NCBI RefSeq assembly: GCF_016123485.1
Contig: NZ_JADCKQ010000002.1
Coordinates: forward strand, 310,001 to 374,000
Reading direction: 5' to 3'
Length of the DNA stretch: 64,000 bases
From: Halocynthiibacter styelae
GTDB lineage: Bacteria > Pseudomonadota > Alphaproteobacteria > Rhodobacterales > Rhodobacteraceae
Below are positions 10,464 through 19,880 of the stretch, in pieces. The notes under the pieces were generated by a model. It did not search any database. It had not been told where the DNA came from and saw only the letters and a list, made by a program, of their open reading frames with translations. Position 1 is the stretch's first letter; every line of letters starts with the position of its first letter. A program made the position numbers and the translations under genes.

Positions 10464-10859
10464 ATGAGTACCAACTCAATTGCGCCAATGACCGCCGTTT
10501 GGATCGCGCTTTTTTGCAGTGTTGTCGCGGTTTGTTCAGCCTGGTTTTTAACCGGATTTCCCGCAGTCTTCTTTTACATCACTCCACTGATTGTCGGGGC
10601 GGTACTTCTGAAGGAATTTGCATCATCTGCGAAAAACTCCAAAACCTCCTGGCTGCAATGGATTTTCAGATGTGCAATGGCTCTGTATCTTGCCGATTTA
10701 GCTCTCTCACTCCTCACAGCAAAAGAACGCCTGTTCAAAGGTTTTATCGAGTTTGCAGTCTCGCATTTGTCATATCTTAGTCCCCTGCTGTCAGTTTTGT
10801 TTCCATCGTTACTGGCCATCGCCGCAATCAGAGCATTTCGAAAAGCGCAACCCAAATGA
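10464..10859 (+). CDS. small membrane protein of unknown function
   Basis: A 131-residue hydrophobic protein with about four membrane-spanning stretches (roughly residues 8-30, 32-48, 64-84 and 98-122). I do not recognise a family. The start is supported by GGAG eight bases upstream, within the palindromic repeat. It lies between sucB and lpd in the same direction as both, so it is probably part of the operon. Confidence 0.65.
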   Translation: MSTNSIAPMTAVWIALFCSVVAVCSAWFLTGFPAVFFYITPLIVGAVLLKEFASSAKNSKTSWLQWIFRCAMALYLADLALSLLTAKERLFKGFIEFAVSHLSYLSPLLSVLFPSLLAIAAIRAFRKAQPK

Positions 10860-10878
10860 CAACTGAACGTATCGCCTG

Positions 10879-11331
10879 ATGAGAACTAAACTCCAGAACC
10901 CACCTGTCATAAGCCGTTTGAGAATAGATATTTCTCTGACGCCATTCTCAAAGGTCGCAAATTTGCGCTGCCCTGAATGCGACGCGCAACAACCCATGGG
11001 CCGTATGTCAAAAACGAACCCTCACAGGGGCTGGAACAAATATGACGCGCATCAGTGCAATGGCTGTGGCGGCTTACTCTATCTGACTGGGAAAGGCCGA
11101 AATCGACGCTTTTTCACACAACACGTCCCCGTATTTTTCGGAGGAGCTTTTTTGGGCTCTGCCCTCCTGTCAAATGTAAACGGGCTTAGCCATACAATTG
11201 CCGGGCGGGCAAACAGTGAACCCAACTTCGCAGGTTTCCTGATCATCTGCTTCTTCTTTATCCTTCTCCCAATATTGGCCCTGGCCCGTTTCGAAGAAAT
11301 CAAAGTTCTGGATACATCCAATGACCACTGA
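10879..11331 (+). CDS. zinc-ribbon membrane protein of unknown function
   Basis: A 150-residue protein with two CxxC pairs (LRCPECDAQQ and HQCNGCGGLL, about residues 31-62) that form a probable zinc ribbon. Two hydrophobic helices follow (about residues 85-107 and 118-138), so the ribbon is tethered to the membrane. No specific family is recognised. Its end overlaps the start of the MAPEG gene by 11 bases, so the two are probably co-translated. Confidence 0.65.
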   Translation: MRTKLQNPPVISRLRIDISLTPFSKVANLRCPECDAQQPMGRMSKTNPHRGWNKYDAHQCNGCGGLLYLTGKGRNRRFFTQHVPVFFGGAFLGSALLSNVNGLSHTIAGRANSEPNFAGFLIICFFFILLPILALARFEEIKVLDTSNDH

Positions 11332-11710
11332 ACTCACCGCCCTTACCCTCGCCGCCATCTTGCAGATGTGCCAGTTCGGCGCTTACGCATGGACTGCCAA
11401 CAAAGAGCTTGGCAAATCCTACACCATGGGCAACCGCGACGAGGAAGCCAGACCAAGCCAACTTCTGGGCCGCCACAAACGCGCGCTCAACAACCACTTC
11501 GAAGGGCTGATCTTCTTCACCATCGCCGCCCTGGTCGTACATCTTAGCTTCGCCTCAAACCCGGTCACCCAGGCCTGCGCTGGCCTGTACCTCGGCGCGC
11601 GCATCCTCTATGTGCCCGCTTATGTCCTGGGCCTGACACCCGCCCGCTCTATCATCTGGGGTGTCGGATTCCTGGCAACCCTCATCATGCTGATCGCAGC
11701 TCTCTTATGA
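11321..11710 (+). CDS. MAPEG family membrane protein
   Basis: A 129-residue integral membrane protein of the MAPEG family (eicosanoid and glutathione metabolism superfamily). The evidence is four hydrophobic helices with the conserved N-R-x-x-A-x-x-N-x-x-E pattern, seen here as GRHKRALNNHFEGLIFF, and the RILYVPAY segment. The bacterial role of this subgroup is not defined. It is a common neighbour of lpd in this group of bacteria as far as I recall, but that link is not proven by this sequence. Confidence 0.85.
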   Translation: MTTELTALTLAAILQMCQFGAYAWTANKELGKSYTMGNRDEEARPSQLLGRHKRALNNHFEGLIFFTIAALVVHLSFASNPVTQACAGLYLGARILYVPAYVLGLTPARSIIWGVGFLATLIMLIAALL

Positions 11711-11726
11711 TTTCTTTTCAGCATAA

Positions 11727-11776
11727 ATATCCCGGGGGAGTCGCCGCAGGCGACGGGGGCAGCGCCCCCTTCCCCC
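11727..11776. repeat. GC-rich palindromic intergenic element
   Basis: After the MAPEG gene lies ATCCCGGGGGAGTCGCC-GCA-GGCGACGGGGGCAGCGCCCCC in pieces: a hairpin GTCGCC/GGCGAC (11741-11755) and a second hairpin GGGGGC-AGC-GCCCCC-like (11755-11771). Elements beginning AAATATCCCGGGGG are, from memory, frequent at gene ends in Rhodobacterales. It could act as a terminator or processing site before lpd. Confidence 0.5.
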
Positions 11777-11789
11777 AATACACCCACCA

Positions 11790-11833
11790 TATGCATAGTA
11801 TATGCATAACTTGTGCATACTATGTGCATCCCC
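11790..11833 (+). promoter_or_regulatory. array of four 11-bp-phased TGCA boxes before lpd
   Basis: Four boxes begin at 11790, 11801, 11812 and 11823, exactly 11 bases apart: TATGCATAGTA, TATGCATAACT, TGTGCATACTA, TGTGCATCCCC. All sit on one face of the helix. The array ends about 25 bases before the lpd ATG. Related arrays occur at 48890-48933, 54650-54688 and 55086-55124. This suggests a cooperative DNA-binding regulator; which one is unknown. Confidence 0.7.
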
Positions 11834-11857
11834 ATTTCCGCCCTCAGGAGAGTACCA

Positions 11858-13246
11858 ATGGCATCATATGACGTAATCATTATCGGCGGCGGCCCTGGCG
11901 GCTATGTTTCCGCAATCCGCTGCGCACAGCTTGGTCTGAAGACCGCTTGTGTTGAAGGCCGCGAAACCCTTGGCGGCACCTGCCTGAACGTGGGCTGCAT
12001 CCCGTCCAAGGCGCTGCTGCATGCCTCCCATTCCTACCACGAAGCCACCCATAACTTCACCAAGATGGGCCTGATGGGCAAATCCCCGTCCATCGACTGG
12101 AAACAGATGCTGTCCTATAAGGATGACGTCATCGGTCAGAACACCAAAGGCATCGAATTTCTGTTCAAAAAGAACAAGGTAGACTGGTTGAAAGGCTGGG
12201 GTTCTATCCCTGAAGCCGGCAAAGTCAAAGTCGGCGATGAAGTCCATGACGCAAAGAATATCGTCATTGCGACGGGCTCTGAAGCCGCATCCCTGCCGGG
12301 GATTGAGATTGACGAAAAGATCGTCGTGACCTCTACCGGTGCGCTGGAGCTTGGCAAGATCCCGAAGAAAATGGTTGTCATCGGCGCAGGCGTTATCGGC
12401 CTGGAAATGGGTTCCGTTTACGCCCGCCTGGGCGCTGAGGTGACCGTAGTTGAATTCATGGACAACGTCTGCCCCGGCATGGATCTGGACGTCTCCAAGA
12501 CCTTCGCACGCACCCTGAAAAAACAAGGGCTTAAGTTTGTAATGGGCGCTGCGGTTCAATCCGTTGAGACCAACAAAACCAAAGCAAAAGTGCACTACAA
12601 GCTGAAGAAAAACGACAAGGAAGACATGCTGGAAGCCGACGTCGTTCTGGTCGCCACCGGCCGTAAACCTTTCACTGATGGTCTGGGTCTGGATGCGCTT
12701 GGTGTTGCTCTGACCCCACGCGGTCAGGTCGCAACAAATGATCACTGGGCGACCAATGTGCCGGGCATCTACGCCATTGGTGACGCGATTGAGGGTCCGA
12801 TGCTGGCCCACAAAGCAGAAGACGAAGGCATGGCAGTCGCCGAAGTCATCGCAGGCAAAAAAGGCCACGTAAATTACGGGGTTATCCCCGGTGTGGTTTA
12901 CACCGCACCTGAGGTTGCAACCGTTGGTAAGACCGAAGAACAGCTGAAAGAAGAAGGCCGCGCCTATAAAATTGGCAAGTTTTCCTTCATGGGCAATGGT
13001 CGTGCCAAAGCCATGTTCGCGGGCGACGGTTTCGTGAAACTGCTGGTGGATGCGGAAACAGACCGCATCCTTGGCGGTCATATCCTTGGTCCACAAGCTG
13101 GCGAGATGATCCACGAGATCTGCGTTGCGATGGAATTCGGTGCATCTGCCGAAGACATCGCCCTGACCTGCCACGCGCATCCAACTTGTTCAGAAGCCGT
13201 ACGCGAAGCGGCCCTGGCCTGTGGCGATGGTGCAATCCACGCATAA
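11858..13246 (+). CDS. lpd: dihydrolipoyl dehydrogenase, E3 component
   Basis: Lpd re-oxidises the dihydrolipoyl arm with FAD and NAD+ for the 2-oxoglutarate dehydrogenase complex. The 462-residue product has the FAD-binding GGGPGGY motif (residues 10-16), the redox disulfide [13 protein letters not shown] (Cys42 and Cys47), the NAD-binding [12 protein letters not shown], and the C-terminal HAHPTCSE with the active-site His and Glu. ATG 11858 is chosen because AGGAGA lies 10 bases upstream and the FAD motif follows at the normal distance. It may have its own promoter because of the box array just upstream. Confidence 0.97.
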   Translation: MASYDVIIIGGGPGGYVSAIRCAQLGLKTACVEGRETLGGTCLNVGCIPSKALLHASHSYHEATHNFTKMGLMGKSPSIDWKQMLSYKDDVIGQNTKGIEFLFKKNKVDWLKGWGSIPEAGKVKVGDEVHDAKNIVIATGSEAASLPGIEIDEKIVVTSTGALELGKIPKKMVVIGAGVIGLEMGSVYARLGAEVTVVEFMDNVCPGMDLDVSKTFARTLKKQGLKFVMGAAVQSVETNKTKAKVHYKLKKNDKEDMLEADVVLVATGRKPFTDGLGLDALGVALTPRGQVATNDHWATNVPGIYAIGDAIEGPMLAHKAEDEGMAVAEVIAGKKGHVNYGVIPGVVYTAPEVATVGKTEEQLKEEGRAYKIGKFSFMGNGRAKAMFAGDGFVKLLVDAETDRILGGHILGPQAGEMIHEICVAMEFGASAEDIALTCHAHPTCSEAVREAALACGDGAIHA

Positions 13247-13253
13247 AACACTT

Positions 13254-13282
13254 CGGGGGAAGGAATTCCTGACCTTCCCCCG
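13254..13282 (+). terminator. intrinsic terminator of lpd
   Basis: A perfect 10-bp stem (CGGGGGAAGG with CCTTCCCCCG, loop AATTCCTGA) starts 8 bases after the lpd stop and is followed by ATTTCATTT. This closes the suc-lpd operon. Confidence 0.8.
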
Positions 13283-13354
13283 ATTTCATTTCTACGCCAA
13301 CGAAGACCTGTCCGGGGCACACCCGGTTTTGTTACACAGTTACAGGTGATCGAT

Positions 13355-13647
13355 ATGCGTCTTATTCTCGCAATTTCCCTTACTGCAGTGCTGCAGCTCT
13401 TCTCCACAACCAACGCAGAGGCCCGTGGTCTGATCCTTTAAGGAAGTCAGGATAAGCTTCACTTTGTTGAGCAAACCCGCATCTGAAAGCGATTTATCTC
13501 GTCGCAATGTCTGATGGCAAATTCGGCGCGGATGAACAGAAATTCATCGGGCTTCTGATGATCGATCTGGGCCTGAGCCCGGAGATGCTGGATGATATCA
13601 TTTCAGAAGTGAATGGCGGCACGCCAGACACAAAAGAAACTGCATAA
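13355..13647 (+). pseudogene. decayed gene: signal peptide piece plus TerB-like piece
   Basis: A 28-codon ORF (13355-13441) encodes a signal peptide, MRLILAISLTAVLQLF and the cleavage region NAEARG, then stops at TAA. A second open stretch in another frame (about 13471-13647, ATG at 13507) encodes a segment YLVAMSDGKFGADEQKFIG that looks like the helical core of TerB-like proteins (A-x-S-D-G-x-F-x-x-x-E). Neither piece is a full protein. The likely history is a deletion or frameshift that joined or broke two small genes. The short 46-residue downstream ORF could still be expressed; this cannot be told from sequence. Confidence 0.5.
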
Positions 13648-13650
13648 AGC

Positions 13651-13678
13651 AAAGGGCCGGGAAATTCTCCGGCCCTTT
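13651..13678. terminator. bidirectional terminator between the remnant and yaaA
   Basis: The stem AAAGGGCCGG / CCGGCCCTTT (10 bp, 8-base loop) lies four bases after the yaaA stop on the minus strand and just after the TerB-like remnant on the plus strand. A and T at the stem ends serve both directions. Confidence 0.75.
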
Positions 13679-13682
13679 CCGT

Positions 13683-14450
13683 TCAGGCCGCCTGCACGCG
13701 GGAAAAGACCCATTTGTCATCTGAAGACAGGTCCGCACGGAAGCCATAGCCGTCGGTGTTGAAATCCTTCAGACCTTCGACATGATCCACCCGGTTTTCG
13801 ACCATATAACGTGCCATCGCCCCGCGGGCACGTTTGGCATAGAAGCCGACCATCTTCAGTTCATTGCCTTTTTCTTCCTTGAATTCCGGCGTGATGACAC
13901 GGGACTTCATGGTTTTGGCACTGGCTGCTTTGAAATATTCATTGGACGCCAGGTTGATCACCGCATCCCCACCAGACGCCTGATCCAGAGCTTTGCCAAG
14001 GCGGGTGCCCCAGTAGGCGTACAGGTTCTTGCCTTCCTTATTCTCAAGCCGGCTGCCCATTTCCAGGCGGTAAGGCTGCATCAGATCAAGCGGGCGCAGC
14101 ACACCATACAGGCCAGACATAATGCGCACGTGATCCTGGGCGTAAGCCAGCTGATCCGCATCCAGATCCCAGGCCTGAAAGCCCTGATAGGTATCCCCTG
14201 TAAAGGCCAGAGCTGCCTGTTTGGCATTCTCTGCTGTTGAAGCTTTCGCGAAGGTTTTGAAACGGTTCACATTCAGCTGTGCCAGATCTTCGCTGATCTT
14301 CATCAGCTTACGCAGATCTTCTACTGTCAGCCTTTTTGCGATCTGCACAAGGCGGTTTGCGTCGGTCTGAAAGTCCGGCATGCTGTATGCCGTGCCCTCA
14401 GGTGCGGGATTGAAATCGAGGCTTTTGGCGGGGGAAAGAACGGCGAGCAT
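13683..14450 (-). CDS. yaaA: peroxide stress protein YaaA
   Basis: YaaA (DUF328) limits free iron and oxidative DNA damage during peroxide stress in E. coli, where it was also shown to bind DNA. The 255-residue product begins with MLAVLSPAKSLDF, the family signature, and has QLNVNRFKTF and the central FTGDTYQGF and SGLYGVLRPLDLMQPYRLEMG motifs. Length matches the family. It is a single-gene unit with its own terminator and is oriented away from the cobalamin genes' start, so it is not part of that operon. Confidence 0.95.
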   Translation of the reverse strand: MLAVLSPAKSLDFNPAPEGTAYSMPDFQTDANRLVQIAKRLTVEDLRKLMKISEDLAQLNVNRFKTFAKASTAENAKQAALAFTGDTYQGFQAWDLDADQLAYAQDHVRIMSGLYGVLRPLDLMQPYRLEMGSRLENKEGKNLYAYWGTRLGKALDQASGGDAVINLASNEYFKAASAKTMKSRVITPEFKEEKGNELKMVGFYAKRARGAMARYMVENRVDHVEGLKDFNTDGYGFRADLSSDDKWVFSRVQAA

Positions 14451-14530
14451 GGCAGGTCCCTGAATAATGTCTGGATCTTAGTTCTAAGCCCTGCCCCACG
14501 CATTGCAAGACCTCTGCGCTGACAGATGCG

Positions 14531-15289
14531 TTACAAGGACAGTGTCAGGATCACAATCAGACAGGTCAGTTGCTGCACCGCGCCCAGAACGTCGCCGGTG
14601 TAACCGCCGATTTTACGTTCCGAGAATTTCAGAAAGGCAAGGCTGATCACCACGGCAAGGGTCATCGACAGGGCCGTCAGCAAAAGACCAAAACACATAA
14701 GCGCAGCGATCAGGCCTGGAACAAGCGTGCAGGCGATCACCAGCCAACCTTCGCCGCCCGGGCCTTTCTGCACGTCCTGCCCTGCCCCTGTACGGCGCAC
14801 ATAGGTGCCGCGATCCATCACAACAACAACGCCCAGTCGCGACAACATATGCGCTGTCAGCAGGGCCACAGCGGCCTGCCCGGATGTGAAAGACATCAGC
14901 GCAGCTATGTTCAGCACCACAAGCAGGATCAATCCCAGCGCCCCGTAGCTGCCAAGCCGGCTGTCGCGCATGATCTCAAGGCGGCGTTCCACCGTGTGGC
15001 CGCCCCAGAATCCATCAACCATATCGGCGAAACCATCTTCATGCAGCGCGCCGGTCATCAGGGTCGCGGTAAGCATCCCAAGCACAATAGCAACTGGCAT
15101 GGCCCACAGACAAGAAGCGATCAGAAGAACCAGCGCTGCCATCCCGCCCACCAGCAGGCCGGTCAACGGGTAGTAGCGAATGGAACCGGCCATGCGGGAG
15201 GGATCATAGGGCGCACCTGCGGGCACAGGCAGGCGCGTCATAAACTGCACCGCAAGGCGCAGGGTTTCGATCTCGTCCCGCGGGGTCAT
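14531..15289 (-). CDS. cobS: adenosylcobinamide-GDP ribazoletransferase (cobalamin synthase)
   Basis: This membrane enzyme (CobS of Salmonella, CobV of Pseudomonas denitrificans) joins adenosylcobinamide-GDP and alpha-ribazole to give adenosylcobalamin. The 252-residue product has the FMTRLPVP N-terminal motif, the HEDGFADMVDGFWGG acidic motif and several membrane helices. The ATG at 15289 is chosen over an upstream in-frame start because it follows the stop of the DMB phosphoribosyltransferase gene by one base. It is the last gene of the long minus-strand cob run. Confidence 0.93.
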   Translation of the reverse strand: MTPRDEIETLRLAVQFMTRLPVPAGAPYDPSRMAGSIRYYPLTGLLVGGMAALVLLIASCLWAMPVAIVLGMLTATLMTGALHEDGFADMVDGFWGGHTVERRLEIMRDSRLGSYGALGLILLVVLNIAALMSFTSGQAAVALLTAHMLSRLGVVVVMDRGTYVRRTGAGQDVQKGPGGEGWLVIACTLVPGLIAALMCFGLLLTALSMTLAVVISLAFLKFSERKIGGYTGDVLGAVQQLTCLIVILTLSL

Positions 15290-15290
15290 A

Positions 15291-16304
15291 TCAGTCGTCT
15301 TTTCCGCTGATACCCGCATCTGCGAAGGTCGCCATATTGTTCAGCATATCCGCAGCCGCGCGCACCAGAGGCCAGACAAGAAGCGCCCCAGTGCCTTCCC
15401 CCAGGCGCAGGCCAAGGTTTAATACGGGTTTTGCATCCAGATGGTTCAGAGTCGCGATATGGCCAGCTTCTTCAGAAAGATGCGCAAAGATCATCGCCGG
15501 GCGGATATGTGGCGCTTTGGTCAGGGCAACCAGTGCGGCAGAGGTTGCAATGAACCCATCCACCAGAACCACCTTGCGCATTTCGGCGGCTTTGATCATC
15601 GCGCCCGCCATCATCAGAATTTCGAACCCACCGTATTCGGCAAGGATTTCATCCACAGACAGGTCAGATGTGCGCGCAGCGGCCTTTTCAAGGATCGCCA
15701 GTTTACGCGCAACGCCTTCATCATCAAGCCCGGTCCCACGCCCCGTCAGGGTCGCCAGATCAACGCCAGTCAGCTTGTGGATCAGCATGGTGGCGGTGGC
15801 GGTATTGCCGATGCCCATTTCACCAAAGCTCATGGCGTCAGCATCAGAAGCAGCCGCGATCTCTGCCCCGGCTGCAAGCGTCGCTGCAAGCGTTTCAGCA
15901 GACATGGCCGGACCTGACAGATAACTGTCGGTGCCTGCGCCCATACGTTTTGAAACAAGGCCTGGTGCTACAATCGGATCACCGGCAACGCCCGCATCCA
16001 CCACAGTCACCGGCACATCCAGACGGTTGGCAAAGACATTTGCAGCCGCGCCATTGTTCAGGAAGTTCAGGACCATCTGTTGTGTCACGGCCTGCGGGAA
16101 GGCAGACACACCTTCACTCGCGATGCCGTGGTCGGCTGCGAAAATCACGTGATGGCATGTCTCAAGCTGCGGTTTTACGCTGCCTTTCAGGCCCGCGATC
16201 TGTGCCGCCAGTTCTTCGATCCGGCCAAGTGAGCCGGGCGGTTTGGTTTTCATATCAATTGCAGTCTGAATTTCAGCCGCGAATTCTGCAGATACTTCCA
16301 GCAT
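15291..16304 (-). CDS. cobT: nicotinate-nucleotide--dimethylbenzimidazole phosphoribosyltransferase
   Basis: This enzyme (CobT of Salmonella, CobU of P. denitrificans) activates the lower ligand DMB to alpha-ribazole phosphate. The product has KPPGSLGRIEELA, the MSFGEMGIGNTATATML segment, and the C-terminal GEGTGALLVWPL with the catalytic glutamate. The ATG at 16304 is preferred: GGGAGAG lies 5-6 bases before it. An alternative ATG at 16319 would overlap the cobF stop as ATGA. The product is 337 residues, the usual size. Confidence 0.94.
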   Translation of the reverse strand: MLEVSAEFAAEIQTAIDMKTKPPGSLGRIEELAAQIAGLKGSVKPQLETCHHVIFAADHGIASEGVSAFPQAVTQQMVLNFLNNGAAANVFANRLDVPVTVVDAGVAGDPIVAPGLVSKRMGAGTDSYLSGPAMSAETLAATLAAGAEIAAASDADAMSFGEMGIGNTATATMLIHKLTGVDLATLTGRGTGLDDEGVARKLAILEKAAARTSDLSVDEILAEYGGFEILMMAGAMIKAAEMRKVVLVDGFIATSAALVALTKAPHIRPAMIFAHLSEEAGHIATLNHLDAKPVLNLGLRLGEGTGALLVWPLVRAAADMLNNMATFADAGISGKDD

Positions 16305-16315
16305 GTTTCTCTCCC

Positions 16316-17062
16316 TCATCCACGCTCAAGGATATAAATATCCATGATCCAGCCGTGGTCGTCTTTGGCGCGTTGCCGTGTTTCGGTGATCTTCTGTGCA
16401 ACTTCGGTCAGTGGACCGGAAATCGTGATTTCATTGGGCATGCCAACAAAGCCGCCCCACCAGATGTGAATGCCTTCAGGTTCCAGCGTCTGAAAGGCGC
16501 AATGCCCGTCCAGCATGATCACCAGGCGGTCCGCATCCGCAGGCCAGCCGTGATCGCGCAGTTGCCGTCCGGTTGTCACCTGAAACGCCCCGCCCAGCGC
16601 GTTCAGCGGGATCTGATGCGCGGCTGTCAGCCCCTGCATCGAGGTGATCCCCGGCACGACGTTCAGTTGCAGATCGACCCGTTTTGACACACGTTCTGCA
16701 ATGCGCAGGGTGCTGTCATAAAGCGACGGATCCCCCCAGACCAAAAGCGCCACATTCTGCACCCCGGGGCGGGCATTGATTTCAGTCATCCAGCAATCCG
16801 CGATCGCATCATGCCAGTGGTTCACGCGGTCAATGTAGTCAGTGATCACTGGGTCACGGACAGGCAGGGTAAATTCGGCGATTTCAACATCACGGGTCAG
16901 GACATCGGCACAGATATCCTGACGCAGTTGCGCCAGATCGGCCTTTTCGTCGCCCTTATGTGGGATCAGGATCAGATCAGCTGCATTCAGTGCTTTAACA
17001 GCCTGCAGCGTCAGGTGATCCGGGTTGCCCGTGCCTATGCCGATCAGTTGCAGCGTAATCAC
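16316..17062 (-). CDS. cobF: precorrin-6A synthase (deacetylating)
   Basis: CobF methylates C-1 of precorrin-5 with loss of acetate, using SAM, and marks the aerobic cobalamin route. The 248-residue protein begins with ITLQLIGIGTGNPDHLTLQA, the SAM-dependent tetrapyrrole methylase signature, and contains LLVWGDPSLYDST and VVPGITSMQGL. Its start overlaps the cobA stop by four bases. Intact and of normal length. Confidence 0.94.
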   Translation of the reverse strand: MITLQLIGIGTGNPDHLTLQAVKALNAADLILIPHKGDEKADLAQLRQDICADVLTRDVEIAEFTLPVRDPVITDYIDRVNHWHDAIADCWMTEINARPGVQNVALLVWGDPSLYDSTLRIAERVSKRVDLQLNVVPGITSMQGLTAAHQIPLNALGGAFQVTTGRQLRDHGWPADADRLVIMLDGHCAFQTLEPEGIHIWWGGFVGMPNEITISGPLTEVAQKITETRQRAKDDHGWIMDIYILERG

Positions 17063-17781
17063 AGATCTGCTCCGTAAAGCGGACCAACAAGGATCATCGC
17101 AGGGCCGTCGACCTTTGCCTCGGCCAGGCTTTTGGCGAGTTCTGCAACGGTGGAGCGAATAATGTTCTGGTTCGGATGCGATACATTTTCCGCCAGCATC
17201 GCTGGTGTATCACCCGGCATTCCTGCCGTCATCAACTTGGCTGCAAGGCCCGGGAAGGTGCGTTTGCCCATGAAGATCGCCGTGGTCGCATCCGGATCCG
17301 CAAGCGCTGGCAGGTTGATGTCTTCCGGCAACTCACCCGTCAGGGCATGCCCCGTCACGAATTGAACGCGACGGGATTTCTCACGCCGGGTCATCGGGAT
17401 TTTCGCTGCTGCCGCAGCGGCCATGGCAGACGTCACACCCGGCACAACTTCATAATCAAACCCTTCGGCAGTCAGGGCGACGATCTCTTCTTCCAGACGA
17501 CCAAACATGCCGCTGTCACCTGATTTCAGGCGTACAACTTTCTGGCCGGATTTTACGTAATCCACCAGAAGGCGGCTGATATGATCCTGACGCGGCGAGG
17601 CCCGGCCCGCACGTTTCCCGACCGAAATCAGGTCTGCATCCGGGTTCACATGTTCAAGGATCGGGCCGGAAGACAGATCATCATACAGAACAACATCCGC
17701 ATCCTGAAGACGCTTCACCGCTTTCAGTGTCAGCAGCTCAGGGTCACCGGGACCAGAGGACACAAAACTTACAAATCCCAT
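17059..17781 (-). CDS. cobA: uroporphyrinogen-III C-methyltransferase
   Basis: CobA (SUMT) adds two SAM-derived methyl groups to uroporphyrinogen III to give precorrin-2, the entry to the corrin route. The 240-residue product has the GPGDPELLTLKA N-terminal motif, VVRLKSGDSGMFGR and VVPGVTSAMAAAA. It is a stand-alone SUMT without the CysG siroheme domains. It overlaps the cobB stop/start by one base at its 5' end and cobF by four at its 3' end. Confidence 0.93.
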   Translation of the reverse strand: MGFVSFVSSGPGDPELLTLKAVKRLQDADVVLYDDLSSGPILEHVNPDADLISVGKRAGRASPRQDHISRLLVDYVKSGQKVVRLKSGDSGMFGRLEEEIVALTAEGFDYEVVPGVTSAMAAAAAAKIPMTRREKSRRVQFVTGHALTGELPEDINLPALADPDATTAIFMGKRTFPGLAAKLMTAGMPGDTPAMLAENVSHPNQNIIRSTVAELAKSLAEAKVDGPAMILVGPLYGADL

Positions 17782-19091
17782 TACATAGCCTCCGAAATCA
17801 GGTGGAAGAATGTGCCGGTGGCCAGCCCACGTTTTGATCCGGTTTCCGGCACCTCAGCCCCCGTGGCGTCCACAACCCGCGCCAGTGGTGCATCAGGCTG
17901 ATCCAGAATGGTGGAATAGTGGAATTCATGCCCAGCCAGTTCACGTCCGGCATCAAACGCACCGGTTGGCAGATTAAGCGTCGCGCGGCGATAGCCGAGG
18001 TGCATCTTACGTTTCTCGTAAGAGGTCACAAGGCCAAGCAGCCCCAGCATTTCATGGGCTGTACCTTCTTTATCCACAAGCTGCGCACCCATCGCCATAT
18101 AGCCCCCACATTCGCCGTGTACGGGTTTCTTCTCTGCAAAGGTCCGCATCTGCGCTTTGAAATTCGAAGCCGCCGCCAGTTTTCCGGCGTGTAATTCAGG
18201 ATACCCGCCAGGCAGCCAGGCAATATCAGCATCCATCGCAGGGCCTTCGTCTTTCAGGGGTGAGAACAGAGAAACCTGCGCGCCCTGCTGACGCCAGCCA
18301 TCCAGAAGGTGGGGGTAGACGAAGGAAAACGCCTCATCCCGAGCAAGCGCGATGTGTTGCGCCGGGGGCTTAATCACATGGGTACCACCTGCAGGCAGGG
18401 TTGTTTCCCCGGCAGCGGCCTGCAGGGCCTCAAGATCAATATGTTCACGGATAAAGACAGCCAGGTCTTCAAGTATCTTATGCAGTGTTTCCTGCTCTTC
18501 CGCCTGGACAAGACCAAGGTGGCGTTCGGGCAGCTCCACAGCGCCTTTGCGCGGCAGCGCGCCGAACACTTTGATGCCAACAGCATCCATACCAACCCGG
18601 ATCAGGCGTTCATGGCGCGGGCTTGCAACCTGGTTCAGGATCACTCCGGCAAAGGGCATATCCGGACGCATGGCGCGGAAGCCCATCGCCGTAGCTGCCG
18701 CAGATTGCGCCTGGCCGGAAACATTGATCACCAGCACAACAGGCCAGCCATTGCGTGCAGCAATATCTGCGCTGGCCCCGTTGCCTGCGGCCCCATCCGT
18801 GGCCACACCATCGTAAAGCCCCATAGACCCCTCGGCGATCATCAGATCGGCACCTTCACCACGCGTCACATGATGATTCAGCATCGCATCCGGCATCGAC
18901 CAGCTGTCAAGGTTGAAGCTGGGCAGGCCGGTTGCGGCGGTATGAAACGCCGGGTCGATATAATCAGGGCCGCATTTATAGGGTTGCACTTTCACACCCT
19001 GCTGGCGCAACGCATAAAGCAGACCCAAGGTCAGAGTGGTTTTACCAGTGCCCGACGCAGGGGCAGAGATCAGAAGGCCTTTAGGCAGCAT
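17781..19091 (-). CDS. cobB: hydrogenobyrinic acid a,c-diamide synthase
   Basis: CobB amidates the a and c side chains of hydrogenobyrinate with glutamine and ATP before cobalt insertion. The 436-residue protein has an N-terminal P-loop (APASGTGKTT, residues 10-19) and a C-terminal class I glutamine amidotransferase domain with the nucleophile motif HGECGGYMAMG. Family length is normal. It lies three bases after cobM and is co-directional with the rest of the cluster. Confidence 0.94.
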   Translation of the reverse strand: MLPKGLLISAPASGTGKTTLTLGLLYALRQQGVKVQPYKCGPDYIDPAFHTAATGLPSFNLDSWSMPDAMLNHHVTRGEGADLMIAEGSMGLYDGVATDGAAGNGASADIAARNGWPVVLVINVSGQAQSAAATAMGFRAMRPDMPFAGVILNQVASPRHERLIRVGMDAVGIKVFGALPRKGAVELPERHLGLVQAEEQETLHKILEDLAVFIREHIDLEALQAAAGETTLPAGGTHVIKPPAQHIALARDEAFSFVYPHLLDGWRQQGAQVSLFSPLKDEGPAMDADIAWLPGGYPELHAGKLAAASNFKAQMRTFAEKKPVHGECGGYMAMGAQLVDKEGTAHEMLGLLGLVTSYEKRKMHLGYRRATLNLPTGAFDAGRELAGHEFHYSTILDQPDAPLARVVDATGAEVPETGSKRGLATGTFFHLISEAM

Positions 19092-19094
19092 GGT

Positions 19095-19880
19095 TCAGTC
19101 CTTTGTCTCAGGGAAACGCGGCTCCGCCCCACGGGGACGGAAGCGACGATCATAGTCATCAGCATAAAGCCGGCTTTCAGTGAAGTCATCTGCGCCAAGA
19201 GAACGCCCGACCATAATCAGGGCGGTGCGCGTGATTTCTTCAGGCATCATGGCTTCAATCGTGCCCAGGGTGCCCTGAATGATCTTCTGATCCGGCCAGC
19301 TTGCACGCCAGACCACTGCGACCGGACAATCTGCGCCGTAATGCGGTGTCAGTTCACGCACGACCTGATCCAGCACATGGATCGACAGGTGGATACAAAG
19401 CGTGGCCCCCGTGCGACCGAAGTTTTCAAGTGTTTCTGTTTCCGGCATGGATGTTGCGCGGCCTGATGTGCGCGTCAGAACCACGGATTGCACCAGCTCC
19501 GGCAAAGTCAACTCAGCCCCCAGCGCGGCGGCGGCGGCGGTGAAAGACGGCACGCCTGGCGTCACAGAAAACGGGATGCCTTCGGCTTTCAGACGACGCA
19601 GCTGTTCGCCCATCGCGGACCAGACAGACAGATCACCAGAATGCAGGCGGGCAATATCATGGCCTTTGGCATGGGCTTCTTTGATGTGATCCATGATCTT
19701 ATCCAGATCAATCGGTGCCGTGTTGATCAGCTCCACACCTTCCGGACAATGGCTGAGGATTTCTTCCGGGATCAGGGAACCCGCATAAAGGCAGGTCTGG
19801 CAGGACGCCAGGAGATCACGCCCCCTCAGAGTCAGAAGGTCAGCGGCACCGGGGCCTGCGCCAATAAAGTGAACGGTCAT
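19095..19880 (-). CDS. cobM: precorrin-4 C(11)-methyltransferase
   Basis: CobM methylates C-11 of precorrin-4. The 261-residue product starts with [18 protein letters not shown], typical of this methylase, and has [15 protein letters not shown] and [15 protein letters not shown]. The start overlaps the cobE stop as ATGA. No defect is seen. Confidence 0.94.
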   Translation of the reverse strand: MTVHFIGAGPGAADLLTLRGRDLLASCQTCLYAGSLIPEEILSHCPEGVELINTAPIDLDKIMDHIKEAHAKGHDIARLHSGDLSVWSAMGEQLRRLKAEGIPFSVTPGVPSFTAAAAALGAELTLPELVQSVVLTRTSGRATSMPETETLENFGRTGATLCIHLSIHVLDQVVRELTPHYGADCPVAVVWRASWPDQKIIQGTLGTIEAMMPEEITRTALIMVGRSLGADDFTESRLYADDYDRRFRPRGAEPRFPETKD

